The position numbers were made by a program, and so were the translations under genes. From positions 113,101,201-113,165,200 of the forward strand of contig CM022300.1 in the NCBI GenBank assembly GCA_011799875.1: a stretch of 64,000 nt of DNA, given 5' to 3'. Positions 10,527-22,914 of the stretch are shown one piece after another (positions within the stretch are counted from its first letter, which is position 1; the number at the start of each line of letters is the position of its first letter). Below the pieces are notes generated by a model. The model worked only from the letters and a program-made list of their open reading frames with translations. It was not told the origin of the DNA and did not search any database. The stretch is from Thinopyrum elongatum. Taxonomy: Eukaryota; Streptophyta; Magnoliopsida; Poales; Poaceae.

Positions 10527-12338
10527 ATGGCTGACGATCCTCCACCTCCACCTTATATTGCCGCAATGATGCAGCAATTTGAACTGAACCGTCAGGTTAT
10601 GACCGGGATATTGGCTCAGTTCCCAAACCAGAATGCTCATCAGCAGCCTACACCAATAACACTGTCAGAATTCGTGCGCCTCAATCCGTCCACTTTTTGC
10701 AGCTCGACTGATCCAATGGATGCTGACGATTGGCTCCGTGACATTGCCTTCCAGATGAAGTCAGCCAATGTTATCCCTGACAGTTACGTCACCTATGCGA
10801 CGTATCACCTGAGGGGATCAGCTGCTCAATGGTGGGAAAGCCACAAGGGTATGTTGCCTGCTAAAACTGTAACCACTTGGCAGGAATTTCAGTCAGCCTT
10901 TCGTGCACGGTACATTCCTCAAGGTCTGATCGACCAGAAGAAGCAGGAGTTCCGCAAACTCTCACAGGGCAAAATGGCTGTGGATGAATACCAGAGGAAA
11001 TTTCTTGAATTGTCCCGCTATGCTGCGGATGACGTCGACACCAACACACGCAAGCAGGAGACATTCCGTGAAGGACTACGTACTGATATAAAACTTGCAC
11101 TTGCTGTCCATGATTTCACAGACTTCGCAACGCTTGTCAGCAAATCTTTCCAAGTTGAAACAGCTCTGACTGAGTACCAGGAGTCACTCAAGCGCACTCA
11201 TGGAGCTGGCTCATCCTCGGGTCAGCCTGTTCAGAAGCGTCGAGTGTGGATCCCGCATAATGTACACCACCGACCTGCTCCAACACCAAGGCCGTCCTAT
11301 GTTGCACCTCGTTTGCCTTCACCGCCGAGACAGCTATCGGTCCATGCTGGACCGCCTGATGCTATGGCTTTTCGTCAGGATGCACCACGTCCTTCTGCTG
11401 GTTGTAGGAAGAGCCGTCGAAAACATCCTTCTAGGAACGTTGGAACCAGACTACCTGCTAGTCAACGTGTTCATGTCAACCAAGTCAACATGGAAGAAGC
11501 TCGGCAGGACCCCAGCATTGTGATGGGCACCCTTCTAGTGAATTCAATCCCAGCTTCAGTCCTCTTTGATTCTGGAGCATCGCACTCCTTCATGTCCGAA
11601 AGTTTTGCGCGAAGCCATGATATACTTTTCGAGGAGATGTCCATCCCATTAGTAATCCATTCACCTGGGGCTAATTGGCAAACTACCAGGGTAAGCCACG
11701 GTAATCACATTGTGATTGGAGGATTGATGTTCCCCGTTTCTCTCATTGCCCTTAAGACCTCCAACATTGACATTATTCTGGGTATGGACTGGTTGAAGCC
11801 TCATAAAGCTTTGATTGACTGTGCCACTGAAACAGTCCGCCTCACACACCCTTCCGGTCAGACTGTCAGATACTCCGCTCGTACAGTGCAGGACGCCGAA
11901 GCTCAGATATATGTCCTAAATGCACTGAACGCTTCACCTCTTGAAGGCATCGAGAACGTTCCAGTTGTTCGTGAATTTCAAGATGTCTTTCCAGAAGAAC
12001 TTCCAGGAATACCGCCTGCTAGAGCTGTTGAGTTCGTCATCGACTTGAAGCCTGGCACAACTCCTATTGCGAAGCGTCCTTATAAGATGCCTCCGCATCA
12101 TCTTCTTGAGCTTAAGGAAGAAATCGACACGTCACTTAAGAAAGGTTTCATCCGCCCAGTTCCTCTGCTTGGGGAGCACCTTCACTCTTCGTTAAGAAGA
12201 AGGATGGAACTAACCGATTGGTTCAGGATTATCGGCCCATTAACCAAGCCACCATTCAGAATAAATATCCGCTTCCTCGGATCAATGATTTGTATGATCA
12301 ACTTACTGGATCATCGGTATTCTCTAAACTTGATTTGA
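10527..12338 (+). CDS. Chromovirus gag-protease, running into frameshifted RT
   Basis: A 603-codon frame starting at ATGGCTGACGATCC, 16 bases after the end of a short upstream frame. Residues about 40-220 are the Gag capsid-like (Retrotrans_gag) segment with the typical WW..F...Y and EY..KF.ELSRYA features. The aspartic protease has its catalytic DSGASHSF at about residues 348-355. The pre-RT segment [11 protein letters not shown] follows near residue 512. A usual CCHC zinc knuckle is missing between Gag and protease; the region around residue 294 ([13 protein letters not shown]) looks like its decayed remnant, with only one Cys and one His. Near 12158 one base has been lost relative to the expected RT frame, so the last 60 or so residues are out of frame and the polyprotein cannot be made as one chain. 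Confidence 0.9.
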   Translation: MADDPPPPPYIAAMMQQFELNRQVMTGILAQFPNQNAHQQPTPITLSEFVRLNPSTFCSSTDPMDADDWLRDIAFQMKSANVIPDSYVTYATYHLRGSAAQWWESHKGMLPAKTVTTWQEFQSAFRARYIPQGLIDQKKQEFRKLSQGKMAVDEYQRKFLELSRYAADDVDTNTRKQETFREGLRTDIKLALAVHDFTDFATLVSKSFQVETALTEYQESLKRTHGAGSSSGQPVQKRRVWIPHNVHHRPAPTPRPSYVAPRLPSPPRQLSVHAGPPDAMAFRQDAPRPSAGCRKSRRKHPSRNVGTRLPASQRVHVNQVNMEEARQDPSIVMGTLLVNSIPASVLFDSGASHSFMSESFARSHDILFEEMSIPLVIHSPGANWQTTRVSHGNHIVIGGLMFPVSLIALKTSNIDIILGMDWLKPHKALIDCATETVRLTHPSGQTVRYSARTVQDAEAQIYVLNALNASPLEGIENVPVVREFQDVFPEELPGIPPARAVEFVIDLKPGTTPIAKRPYKMPPHHLLELKEEIDTSLKKGFIRPVPLLGEHLHSSLRRRMELTDWFRIIGPLTKPPFRINIRFLGSMICMINLLDHRYSLNLI

Positions 12339-14857
12339 GGTTGGGTTACCATCAGATCCGTGTTCGTGAAGAGGATATTCCGAAGACTGCATTTGTTACT
12401 CGCTATGGTTCTTATGAGTACACTGTAATGTCATTTGGCTTAACAAATGCTCCAGCCACATTCTCCCGATTGATGAATTATATCTTCATGGATTACCTCG
12501 ATAAATTCGTCGTGGTATATCTGGATGATATTCTGGTTTATTCGAAGAATAAGAAAGAACATGCCGAACACCTCCGTCTAGTACTGGAAAGACTCCGAGA
12601 GCACCAGTTGTATGCCAAATACTCCAAATGCGAGTTCTGGTTATCTGAAGTGACATATCTTGGTCATGTGATTTCGGAAGATGGCATTGCCGTTAACCCA
12701 GAACGAGTTCAGGCTATTCTTGACTGGACTCCTCCGAAGAATGTCAAGCAAGTCAGAAGTTTTCTCGGCCTCGCAAGCTATTGCCGTCGTTTTGTCGAGA
12801 ATTTCTCAAAGATTGCTAAGCCTTTGACTGATCTGCTTCACAAGGGCGTTAAGTTTGAATGGGCAGAAAAATGTCAGGAAAGTTTTCAAACACTCAAAGA
12901 CAAGCTAACATCTGCCCCAGTACTATCTCCTCCAGATACCCGCAAAGACTTTGTGATCTATTGTGACGCATACCGTGAAGGATTAGGCTGTGTCCTAATG
13001 CAAGAGCGTAAAGTGATTGCTTATGGCTCTCGTCAGTTGCGCCCACATGAAGAGAATTATCCAGTACATGATCTAGAACTAGCTGCTGTGATCTATGCAC
13101 TGCAGTTGTGGCGACATTACCTCCTCGGTAATCGTTGCGAGATCTACACGGATCATAAAAGTTTGAAGTACTTGTTCACTCAGCCATCTCTGAATCTCCG
13201 TCAGCAAAGATGGATGGAGACCATTGTGGACTATGACTTGGGTATTTCTTATACCCCTGGCAAGGCTAATGTGATGGCTGATGCGTTGAGCCGCAAATCC
13301 TATTGCTGCGAACTTGAGGTTCAGCTACAGCAACCACTTCTGTATGAAGAGCTTCGAAAGCTAAATCTCGAGATAGTTCCCCAAGGATACCTAAAAACCT
13401 TGGTTGTTGAACCAGACCTTGAGAAAGCTGTTAAGAATGCGCAAGCTAAAGATGCTGAAATTGATCTGATGAAGAAAGACCTTCACCTTGTAAAGTACAG
13501 GGATTTCTCGCTGTCTGAAGATGGAACCTTGTATTTCAGAGACCGCATTGTCGTACCTCGCTTCGAGCTTATGACTGACAAAGTCATGAAGGAGGCACAT
13601 GATACCCCGCTGTCTATTCATCCGGGTAGCACCAAGATGTATCGTGATCTCCGTCAAAGGTACTGGTGGTCTAGAATGAAGCAAGACATTGCTCGATATG
13701 TTGCTGAATGTGATGTGTGTCGACGCGTTAAAGCAGAACATCAGAAGCCTGCTGGAATTCTGCAACCACTTCCTATTCCTTTATGGAAATGGGATAAGGT
13801 TCAGATGGATTTCGTTACAGGACTTCCCAGGTCACAGAAGGGTCACGATGCTATTCTTGTCGTCGTCGACCAACTCTCCAAAGTTGCACACTTCCTGCCT
13901 GTCAAGGAGACGATCACTGCTAGTCAGTTAGCAGAATTATATATCTCTAGAATTGTTTCACTCCACGGTATTCCGAAAGAGATTAGTTCAGACCGTGGCA
14001 GCATATTCACCGGTCATTTCTGGGAAAGTTTTCAAAAGGCTATGGGAACTCATATCACCTGGAGTTCAGCTTATCATCCTCAATCCCAAGGCCAAGTCGA
14101 ACGAGTCAACCAAGTGCTTGAAGACATGCTACGAGCTTGTGTTGTTTCTTTCGGCAAGAAGTGGGAAGAATCTCTTCCATATGCCGAGTTCTCCTATAAC
14201 AACAGCTATCAAGCCAGCTTGAAAATGGCCCCCTTTGAAGTTCTCTATGGACGTAAGTGTCGAACCCCTCTGAATTGGTCAGAAACTGGGGAACGACCGC
14301 TCGTGGGTCCAGATATTATTCAGCACGCCGAAGAACAAGTCCGAATTGTCCGGGAAAATCTCAAGGCGGCTCAGGACCGCCAGAAGAGCAACTATGATCG
14401 CAAACGATGGGGTTTGACTTATCAACCTGGTGATCAAGCTTATCTTCGTGTCACTCCTATGAAAGGCACTCACCGTTTTGGAATCAAGGGCAAGCTAGCT
14501 CCGCGCTACATTGGTCCTTTCTGCATTGTTGCCAGATGTGGTCAGGTGGCATATAAATTGGAGTTGCCGCCGCAATTCTCTCATATCCACGATGTCTTCC
14601 ATGTGTCGCAACTTCGTAAATGCTTCAAGGAATCTCCGCACCGAGCTGTGGATCACGAGATGCTCGAATTGCAAGATGATCTATCTTATAAGGAGCATTC
14701 GATCCGCATTCTTGATGAAGCTGAACGTCGAACCCGTCAGAAGGTTACCAAGTTCCTCAAAGTGCAGTGGTCAAATCATACTGAAGATGAAGCCACTTGG
14801 GAACGCGAGGATAATCTTCGTGCGGAATACCCCGAACTTTTTCCTTCTACTTCTTAA
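12218..14857 (+). CDS. Chromovirus pol: RT, RNase H, integrase, chromodomain
   Basis: An 879-codon frame; the first Met is not a true start, and coding homology in this frame begins near 12160 after the frameshift. The reverse transcriptase active site is YLDD at residues 101-104. The RNase H domain spans about 245-360 with D250, E287, D312 and D355. Integrase has a zinc-binding HHCC set (H461, H468, C498, C501) and a core with D531, D592 and E628. After the GPY/F-like region ([11 protein letters not shown]) the last 50 residues form a chromodomain-like tail ([14 protein letters not shown]), which in chromoviruses steers integration to heterochromatin. All catalytic residues are present, so only the upstream frameshift and the missing zinc knuckle argue against activity. 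It ends 36 bases before the LTR. Confidence 0.92.
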   Translation: MVQDYRPINQATIQNKYPLPRINDLYDQLTGSSVFSKLDLRLGYHQIRVREEDIPKTAFVTRYGSYEYTVMSFGLTNAPATFSRLMNYIFMDYLDKFVVVYLDDILVYSKNKKEHAEHLRLVLERLREHQLYAKYSKCEFWLSEVTYLGHVISEDGIAVNPERVQAILDWTPPKNVKQVRSFLGLASYCRRFVENFSKIAKPLTDLLHKGVKFEWAEKCQESFQTLKDKLTSAPVLSPPDTRKDFVIYCDAYREGLGCVLMQERKVIAYGSRQLRPHEENYPVHDLELAAVIYALQLWRHYLLGNRCEIYTDHKSLKYLFTQPSLNLRQQRWMETIVDYDLGISYTPGKANVMADALSRKSYCCELEVQLQQPLLYEELRKLNLEIVPQGYLKTLVVEPDLEKAVKNAQAKDAEIDLMKKDLHLVKYRDFSLSEDGTLYFRDRIVVPRFELMTDKVMKEAHDTPLSIHPGSTKMYRDLRQRYWWSRMKQDIARYVAECDVCRRVKAEHQKPAGILQPLPIPLWKWDKVQMDFVTGLPRSQKGHDAILVVVDQLSKVAHFLPVKETITASQLAELYISRIVSLHGIPKEISSDRGSIFTGHFWESFQKAMGTHITWSSAYHPQSQGQVERVNQVLEDMLRACVVSFGKKWEESLPYAEFSYNNSYQASLKMAPFEVLYGRKCRTPLNWSETGERPLVGPDIIQHAEEQVRIVRENLKAAQDRQKSNYDRKRWGLTYQPGDQAYLRVTPMKGTHRFGIKGKLAPRYIGPFCIVARCGQVAYKLELPPQFSHIHDVFHVSQLRKCFKESPHRAVDHEMLELQDDLSYKEHSIRILDEAERRTRQKVTKFLKVQWSNHTEDEATWEREDNLRAEYPELFPSTS

Positions 14858-14881
14858 TTCTCGGGACGAGAATTCTTGTTA

Positions 14882-14893
14882 GTAGAGGAGATT
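14882..14893 (+). other. Polypurine tract, second unit
   Basis: GTAGAGGAGATT directly precedes the right LTR start TGTAACACCC at 14894. Confidence 0.8.
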
Positions 14894-17800
14894 TGTAACA
14901 CCCCCAGTGGTTAACTACAGTAATCACCCTTTTGACAATGCCAAGTCAGCATGATTAACAGTGCATGATCATCATTTGCATCATAATGCTTTTCAACTCC
15001 TAAGTCAAAATTCAAATTTAAGTGAAAGTGGAAAATAAAAGTTGTTCAGATCCAGAAACAAAAATGTACATCATGTTGCAAATATTCCAGAGGCTATTCT
15101 AAAATTGAAACCAACATCATTGGAATTGGAAAAGTGACTCGAACAACCTCAAAGAGTGGATAAAGATAATATTTAATAACCATTTATTAAATCTAAAATA
15201 AATATGAAATTATATTTTGTCCAAACTAATTTTAGGTGTTAGGGAATAAAGCACTGGTATTTATGGACCAGGTCACATGTTTTACAAAATTCAATTTGAG
15301 CACTAACTATTTACAAAACAGGGGCATGGATAAATAAAAAAAGAAAAGAGAAAACAGAAAAGCTAAAACAACCCCCCCGAATAGCCCCCCCCCACCCACA
15401 CACCGAAACCCTAACCCTCACCCACTCCCCTCGTTCCCCCACTCCCCCCCCCCGATCCAGGAGGGATCGGGCGCGGCCCCGGCGCTCCCGTCGGCCCCGT
15501 CGCCGGCGACGCGGGCCTCACCGCCGGCCTCCACCGCCTCGGCCACCCGCTGGCCGCCACCCCTACTCGCCGCCCGGCCAACCCCGCCGCTGCGCCCCGA
15601 CGCGCCACCACCGCCGTCGCCTCCACCGCCTCCTCTCTGCCCGACCTGCCCGTCGCGTCTCGTCGTGGCCACTGCCGCCCCGCGCTCCGACGCCTCCCCG
15701 AGCCCGCTGCCCTCCCCACGGCCCTCGGGACGCCGCCTCCCCTCCCCCCTCTCTGCTCCCCGCAGCACGCGCCGGACCGCCGCGACCCCTGCTGGCTGCG
15801 CCCGCGCGCGCACGCGCGCGCCCGTCCACGCGCTCCCCGCGCCGCCTCGCCACGCCCGCTTGCGCCACCGCCCTCCCCGTCGCCGCGCACCGAGCGCGCC
15901 CACGACCGCGTGTGCACGCACACGCCGGCCACGCCGTGCTCGCCGGTGCCGAGCCGCCCGTGCACCTGGCCGCGCCTCTGCCACGCCCCCGCTACCCCCT
16001 CCTCACGCCGCCTACCGCCGCCGCCTCCTGCTGCTGCTTCCGCCTGCTGGCCGCCGCTCCACTCGCCGTCGCTACCGCCCGCCGGCGGCCAGCCCCGCCC
16101 GCACGCCCGTGCCCGATCGGGCGGGCGCCCACGCCCGCCCCGCGAGCGCCCGCGCCCGTCGCCCGCTGCCCGCTGGCCTCTGTGCCACCGACAGCCGGGC
16201 CCCACCCCCTGACCCACTGACAACGGGGCCCACGCCCCAGAAAAAAAAAATTAATAATAATAATAAAATTTAATTAATTAATTAACTTAATTAATCCTGT
16301 TAATTAACCTAACCTAATTAACCTAATTAACTACTGTTAATTAACCCTAACGACTGCTGACATCAGCATGATGTCATGCTGATGTCATCAGTTACTGTTC
16401 TGGATAATTCGAAATTAAATAATAAAAATAAATTCAGAAAATTAATAAAAACTTTAGAAAATCATATAAAATAATCCGTAACTCAGATCGAAAAACTTTG
16501 TACATGAAAGTTGTTCAGAACGACGAGACAAATCCGAATACACGGTCCGTTCGTCCGTCACACATCCCTAACTATCAGAACATGCAACCGTCCCTCTCCG
16601 GTCATCTGTCTAACAAATGTCCGGAACCGGGAAAACATTCCCGGATGGATTCCTCCTTCCTCGGTGACGTGCAACCATATGTTAGGATACACCCGGCACT
16701 GCGTATTATCATGTCGTACCTTGTGTTGCTCAAGTTTGCTCTATATTTATACTGTTTCCTCCCCCTCTTCTCTCTCGGTAGACCCTGACACCGACGTCGT
16801 CCCCGAGACCGACGCAACTCAGGAGCCCGACGCCACCGTTGACGATCCCTCTCTCTTGCCAGAGCAACCAGGCAAGCCCCCCCTTTTGATCATCCCGATA
16901 TCGCCCATTCTAATTTCCCATGCTTGCATTAGAATTGCTGCTACTACTGCTTTACCTATTCTGATGCATAGCCTGTTCATTGTAACCTGCTGTTGATAAT
17001 TACCTACATATCCTAAACTGTTTAGTCTAGGCTGGGTAGAGACCTATCAGTGACCCCACTTATCCCGACTGCCGCGCTGGATCGTCAGAAGACCCGATCA
17101 ACGGGATTGAACACCAGGCCCCGACACCGCACATCACCCCCCCTTAGTTGTAACGACACTGCAGCGTTACTATCAAGTGCCGAGGGTGAAACCTCATGTA
17201 GCACTTCTGATGTTAACTCTGTAGAGTAGCTATTCGATCGTGGTCATCGAGGGTGATTCCTCCCTCTCCACTTCCGATACGACGCTGTCGTACAACACAT
17301 CAAGTGTGAACTCATCGAGGGTGATTCCTCCTAAGTTCGACTTGACGGTTACATCGAGTGGGCATCCGTCGAGGGTGATACCTCGGATTTCCTTGATGTT
17401 ATGGACACACGGTTACTGTGACTTTACTGCTGAACCTTGATAGAGACGGGTCGGCCCCGAAGGGGGACCCGAGGAAGCTACTTTTACTACAGGACTGAAG
17501 GGACAGGCGGTACCACCCAGTAGAGGTGGACCTGAGTTCCCGACAGTCTTTTACGAGACGGGTTGACCTGGATGGTGCCCGAGTGTTGAATACGAGGCGT
17601 GGCCGGGCATTCATGGCCCTTGCCGCAAGTCCTCGAGACGTGGCGACGGGGTCACATCTTTCGTGAGTCTCTGCTCGTTACCGCAAGCCCTAGTCCTAAC
17701 GATTTGGATATTTGATCCGAGCAGGCCTCTGGCCTGATAGCACTAACCATCACGTGGGCATAGTATGGGCGTTCTGCATCGTATGCATCAGCCGAAAGCT

Positions 17801-18940
17801 CTGTCAGACGTCCAGTTCAGCAGTGCGGCATGGAGTGATTGGCGCCATTTCGGTGGTGCTTGGATCTGGGCCATGTACGCAACGACCCGGAGGGCGAGGG
17901 GCGATGGCCAAGACCCCCTTGCGCTTAGGATGTAGACCGGCGGGGACCTCTCTGCTGAGCTGTAGGTAGGGTTGCGATGTGTCGTTTGGCCGAGGCCGGG
18001 CATGACCCAGGAAAGTGTGTCCGGCCGAAGTTAATCGAGCGTGTTGGGTAAGTTGGTGCACCCCTGCAGGGAAGAACACTTCTATCGATAGCCGGTCCTA
18101 CGGTAAAGGACACTCGGAGGTGTATCCTGATTGATACAATTTAGAACTGGATACCTGTGATGAGACCTGTATATATGGCTCTGGGATTGCTTCTCGCAGG
18201 GAGTCGAGAAGGGATCTCAGGACGAGGTTGATGACTGTATGGCTCTGGGATTGCTTTCTCGCAGGGAGTCGAGAAAGGATCTCTGGGTGAGGTTGATATT
18301 ATTACTGCTACATTATATGGTATTGTTCTACTCTCTTCTACTGCTGCAAGACCGCTGAAGATGCTAGTCTTCGATAGGACTAGGCCTTCTCTCTATTCTG
18401 GCATTTCTGCAGCCCAGTCCACATATACAGCCTCCCCTTGAAAATGTTGCATATGTAGTGTAGATCCTTGCTTGCTGAGTACTTCTGAGTACTCACGGTT
18501 GCTTTGTTTTCCTTTTTCTCCCCATATCAGTTTGACGTGACCAGAGGACGGAGCCCCCTGGGACAGATGCCCCGACGATCGTTACTACTACTACCCAGAG
18601 GATGGATACTACTATGAGTTGACTGACGACCAGGAGTAGGATCGGAGGGTCCCAGGCAGGAGGCCTGCGCCTTTCGATCGTAGTGTTTTATTTTCGCCCC
18701 GCCTTTCTAAAGGCCTTTCTGTTTCTCTTTTATATCTGTACTCAGATATCTGATGCTTCCGCTGACGCTTTTTCGCAAGCTTATGTATTCGAGCCCTCGA
18801 GGCCCCTGGCTTGTAATATAAAGCTTGTATGACTTATTTATGTTTTAGAGTTGTGTTGTGATATCTTCCCGTGAGTCCTTAGGCTTGATCGTGTGCATGT
18901 GCGTGTATGATTAGTGCACGATCGGGCCGGGGGCGTCACA
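14894..18940 (+). repeat. Chromovirus right LTR (4047 bp)
   Basis: A complete LTR from TGTAACACCC to GGCGTCACA. Over the last 1061 bp I count four substitutions against the middle LTR (near 18041, 18119, 18506 and 18615), which implies a recent insertion or duplication. The internal landmarks are the same as in the middle LTR, including the GC block, the palindrome at 16359-16386 and the TATA-like site near 16742. It ends next to CATCC, the likely target duplication. Confidence 0.95.
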
Positions 18941-19586
18941 CATCCCCAAGCTTAGTTGCTTGGGTATTCCTTGAATATTACCTTGGGGTGCCTTGGTAAT
19001 CCTCAAGCTTAGGCCCTTGCCACTCCTTATTCCGTAGTCCATCAAAACTTCACCCAAAACTTGAAAACTTCACAACACAAAACTCAACAGAAAATCTTAT
19101 GAGCTCCGTTAGTATAAGAAAATAAATCACCACTTAGGTACTGTTGTGAACTCATTCTAAATTCATATTGGTGTTATATATACTGTATTACAACTTCTCC
19201 ATGGTTCATACCCTCTGATACTACCCATAGATTCATCAAAATAAGCAAACAACACAATAAAAGAAGAATCTGTCAAAAACAAAATAGTCTGCAGTAATCT
19301 GGAAACTTTCCATACCTATGTAACTCCAAAAATTCTGAAAAATTAGGACAACGTAGAAAATTTGTATATGAATCTTTTGTCAAAAATTAAGATCAAAATC
19401 ACATTCCAGTGAATTTTAGAAATTCCTGGACTTGGCGCAAAAGTTTCTGTTTTTGCACAGAATCAAGTCAACTATCATCCACACTATCCCAAAGGCTTTA
19501 CTTGGCACTTTATTGAAACAAAAGCTATAAAAAATGATTACTAAAGTATATTAATCATGTGAAAACACAAAAACAGTAGGGGTAAA

Positions 19587-19606
19587 TGTTGGGCTGTCTC
19601 CCAACA
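19587..19606 (-). repeat. Conserved hairpin after the gag-like ORF (minus copy)
   Basis: A 7-bp perfect stem (TGTTGGG / CCCAACA) with a 6-nt loop lies 52 bases past the ORF stop on the minus strand. Related hairpins are at 23661-23680 and 30801-30816, always just downstream of the ORF. Confidence 0.7.
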
Positions 19607-19657
19607 AGCGCTTTTCTTTAATGCCTTTTTAGCTAGGCATGATGATTTCAATGATGC

Positions 19658-21354
19658 TCACATAAAAGATAAGAATTGAAACACAAAGAGAGCATCATGA
19701 AGAATATGACTAGCACATTTAAGTCTAACCCACTTCCTATGCCTAGGGAATTTGTGAGCAAACAACTTATGGGAACAAGAATCAACTAGCATAGGAAGGT
19801 AAAACAAGCAAAACTTCAAGATTTTAAGCACATAGAGAGGAAACTTGATATTATTGCAATTCCCACAAGCATATATTCCTACCTCATAATAATTTTCAGT
19901 AGCATCATGAATGAATTAAACAATATAAATATCACATAAAGCATTCTTTTCATGAGCCACAAGCATATAAATTTTATTACTCTCCACATAAGCAATTTTT
20001 TTCTCATGAATAGTAGTGGGAGCATCATATGAAACTTGAATACTATAAATTGTTTCCACATTAAAAGAGTAATGTTCAGTAAAAGGATATTCAAAATTAT
20101 GACAATAATTATCACTACTTTTTATAACATAAGTATCCTCACAATAATCATCATAAGTAGCAACTTTGTTCTCATCATAGTCAATTGAAACCTCTTCCGA
20201 AATAGTGGAATCATTACTAAATAAAGTCATGACCTCTCCAAACCCACTTTTATCATTATAATAAGATTCAACACCCTTCCAAACCCACTTTCATTAATAT
20301 ACTCATCGTAAATAGGAGGCATGCTATCATCATGATAAATTTGCACATCAAAACTTGGGGGACTAAAAATATCATCTTCACTAAACATAGCATCCCCAAG
20401 CTTGGGACAAACATTAATTGCAGCAAATAAATTCTCAAGCATGTCATTCTCATCAAACATAGCATCCCCAAGCTTGTGCCTTTGCATATCATAAGCATAA
20501 TCACTTTCATCATTAATAGTACGAATAGCACCAATAGTATAGCAATTATTATCATCACAATGAGTATTAGGCATAACAATAACAGGAGCAACATCATTTT
20601 GGAGGGATACCTTTTTACCTTTGCTTCTCCGTCTTTTCTTTTTCTTCTCCACATCATGTGTGGGTTTAATCACCTTTTTGGAGCTCTTTATTGATGATAT
20701 TGGTTGAATAAAAAGCTCCTCCTCGTTACCTGATTCATCATAAGAAAAAATAGGAGGATATTGGGAAACCTCTTCCCCTTCATTAGTATTCTCTTCATCT
20801 TCTTTTTGTTTTCTTGTCTTCAAGTAATTGGCAATATAAGGATTCTCAATGCAATTCACCGCACAATACATATAAATTTCATTTAGATCAAAATCAATTA
20901 TTTTCATGAGAACCCAATCTGGAACATCGTTAGTTTTATGTTTCATTTCTTCATACCCCAAAAATAGACTAAGTTCATTATGATGCTCAAGGGTAATGAG
21001 GTTATCACAATTTTTGGACACAATTCGATCATGAAATAATTCACATTGGAAATTAAAATGACCACGTTCATTGCAAAGTTCACAAGGATGGCGAGAAAAA
21101 TTAAATCTTTCAGCACAAACATCTAGCCTCTCTTGCAACCATTTAGTTTCTAAATACTTATGCCTCTTGCAAAATCTATCTTCCCTTTTTGGTGTGTAAT
21201 TGCAAACTCTATGCACTCTACAAAAATTGACATGATTATAAGAAACATTTTTATCATGACTAGGGCAACCATCATTAGTACTATGGATATTCAAAGAATT
21301 CATACTAACAACATTGCAATCATGCTCATCATTCAAAGATTTAGTGTCAAACAT
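19658..21354 (-). pseudogene. Gag-position ORF with CCHC knuckle (minus copy), broken
   Basis: The open part runs from Met at 21354 to a stop at 20227 (375 codons). A zinc-knuckle-like CELCNERGHFNFQC (C-x2-C-x4-H-x4-C) sits near residues 91-104, followed by a Lys/Arg-rich basic patch (about residues 235-249) and an acidic, repetitive C-terminal half with repeated KLGDAMF and SGFGRV units. Compared with the plus copy, 40 bases are missing between two GTGT repeats near 20270, which shifts the frame. The continuation runs from 20230 to 19658 with one further in-frame stop near 19916 (GAA to TAA). It stands where gag would be in an autonomous element. The knuckle suggests RNA binding, but I do not recognise the rest. 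Confidence 0.65.
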
Positions 21355-21553
21355 TTTATTGCATTCTTCTTCTCACACTTTGGCACAATTATCGGAATCC
21401 TTATTTTCACGAAAATCATTAAAAAGATGAAGCATATGAGGTAACCTAAATTCCATTTTTTTGTAGTTTTCTTTTATATACTAAACTAGTGATAAAACAA
21501 GAAACTAAAAGATTAAATTGCAAGATCTAAAGATATACCTTCATGCACTAACC
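21355..21553 (-). other. Leader of the minus Athila-type copy
   Basis: AT-rich untranslated stretch between the primer site and the ORF start. No further signal seen. Confidence 0.6.
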
Positions 21554-21571
21554 TCCCCGGCAACGGCGCCA
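21554..21571 (-). other. Primer binding site (tRNA-Asp type)
   Basis: On the minus strand TGGCGCCGTTGCCGGGGA lies 10 bases after the LTR end. This 18-mer fits the 3' end of plant tRNA-Asp, the usual primer of the Athila clade. Confidence 0.85.
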
Positions 21572-21581
21572 GAAAAGAGCT

Positions 21582-22914
21582 TGATGTCTACTACGCAACT
21601 TTATCCTTGTAGACGTTCTTGGGCCTCCAAGTGCAGAGTTTTGTAGGACAGTAGCAAATTTCCCTCAAGTGGATGACCTAAGGTTTATCAATCCGTGGGA
21701 GGCGTAGGATGAAGATGGTCTCTCTCAAACAACCCTGCAACCAAATAACAAAGAGTCTCATGTGTCCCCAACACACCCAATACAATGGTAAATTGTATAG
21801 GTGCACTAGTTCGGCGAAGAGATGGTGATACAAGTGCAATATGGATAGTAGATATAGGTTTTTGTAATCTGAAAATATAAAAACGGCAAGGTAACAAATA
21901 GTAAAAGTGAGCAAAAACGGTATTGCAATGCTTGGAAACAAGGCCTAGGGTTCATACTTTCACCAGTGCAAGTTCTCTCAACAATGATAACATAATTAGA
22001 TCATATAACAATCCCTCAACGTGCAACAAAGAGTCACTCCAAAGTCACTAATAGCGGAGAACAAACAAAGAGATTATTGTAGGGTACGAAACCACCTCAA
22101 AGTTATTCTTTCTGATCGATCTATTGGGCTATTCCTATAAGTGTCACAAACAACCCTAGAGTTCGTACTAAAATAACACCTTAAGACACACATCAACCAA
22201 AACCCTAATGTCACCTAGATACTCCAATGTCACCACAAGTATCCGCGGGTTTGATTATACGATATGCATCACACAATCTCAGATTCATCTATTCAAACCA
22301 ACACAAAGAACTTCAAAGAGTGCCCCAAAGTTTCTACCGGAGAGTCAAGAAAAAAACATGTGCCAACCCCTATGCATAAGTTCACAAGGTCACAGAACCC
22401 GCAAGTTGATCACCAAAACATACATCAAGTAGATCACGTGAATATCCCATTGTCACCACAGATAAGCACATGCAAGACATACATCAAGTGTTCTCAAATC
22501 CTTAAAGACTCAATCCGATAAGATAACTTCAAAGGGAAAACTCAATTCATTACAAGAAGGTAGAGGGGGAGAAACATCATATGATCAAACTATAATAGCA
22601 AAGCTCGCGGTACATCAAGATCGTGCCAAATCAAGAACACGAGAGAGAGAGAGATCAAACACATAGCTACTGGTACATACCCTCAGCCCCGAGGGTGAAC
22701 TACTCCCTCCTCGTCATGGAGACCGCCGGGATGATGAAGATGGCCACCGGTGATGGATTCCCCCTCTGGCAGGGTGACGGAACGGGATCCCGATTGGTTT
22801 TTCATGGCTACAGAGGCTTGCGGCGGCGGAACTCCCGATCTAGGTTTATTTCTAGGGGTTTCTATATTTATAGGAATTTTTGGCGTCGAGAACAAGTAAG
22901 GGGGTCCACGAGGA
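21582..22914 (-). repeat. Athila-type LTR, U3 start missing
   Basis: It matches the plus-strand LTR at 26456-27728 in reverse. On the minus strand it ends in GTAGACATCA, but its beginning is cut at about 22914, where the sequence jumps into coding sequence of the opposite-strand copy. Roughly 280 bp of U3 including the LTR start is absent. Confidence 0.8.

Larger units (their letters stand above)
1..18940 (+). mobile_element. Tandem chromovirus (Ty3) array: LTR-int-LTR-int-LTR
   Basis: Three LTR copies (1-1035 partial, 5880-9910, 14894-18940) alternate with two internal regions (1036-5879, 9911-14893). Each internal region has a TGGTATCAGAGC primer site just after the LTR and a purine tract just before the next LTR, so both units have correct retroelement borders and share the middle LTR. 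The pol product ends in a chromodomain-like segment, and the LTRs are about 4 kb, as in the Tekay/Del clade of grass chromoviruses. The right end (GGGCGTCACA) abuts a minus-strand Athila-type element at 18941, where CATCC is the expected 5-bp duplication; the left border is outside the window. Unequal LTR recombination could produce this layout, but the error pattern in the first unit makes an assembly artefact likely. Confidence 0.85.
18941..22914 (-). mobile_element. Non-autonomous Athila-type element, minus copy (truncated)
   Basis: Read on the minus strand it has a 5' LTR lacking its first part (22914-21582), a tRNA-Asp primer site (21571-21554), a gag-position ORF (21354-19658), a hairpin (19606-19587) and a non-coding region that stops at 18941, where the chromovirus array inserted. 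The break falls within the conserved GGGGATGCC hairpin seen intact in the plus copy at 24321-24344. The LTR end (TGATGTCTACTACGCAAC on the plus strand) and internal sequence resemble the Sabrina-like families of wheat and barley from memory. No protease, RT or integrase is coded. Confidence 0.8.

Noticed and set aside
20476..20694. Plus-strand Ile/Thr-rich frames opposite the gag-like ORF
   Set aside because: Shadow of the acidic minus-strand ORF.
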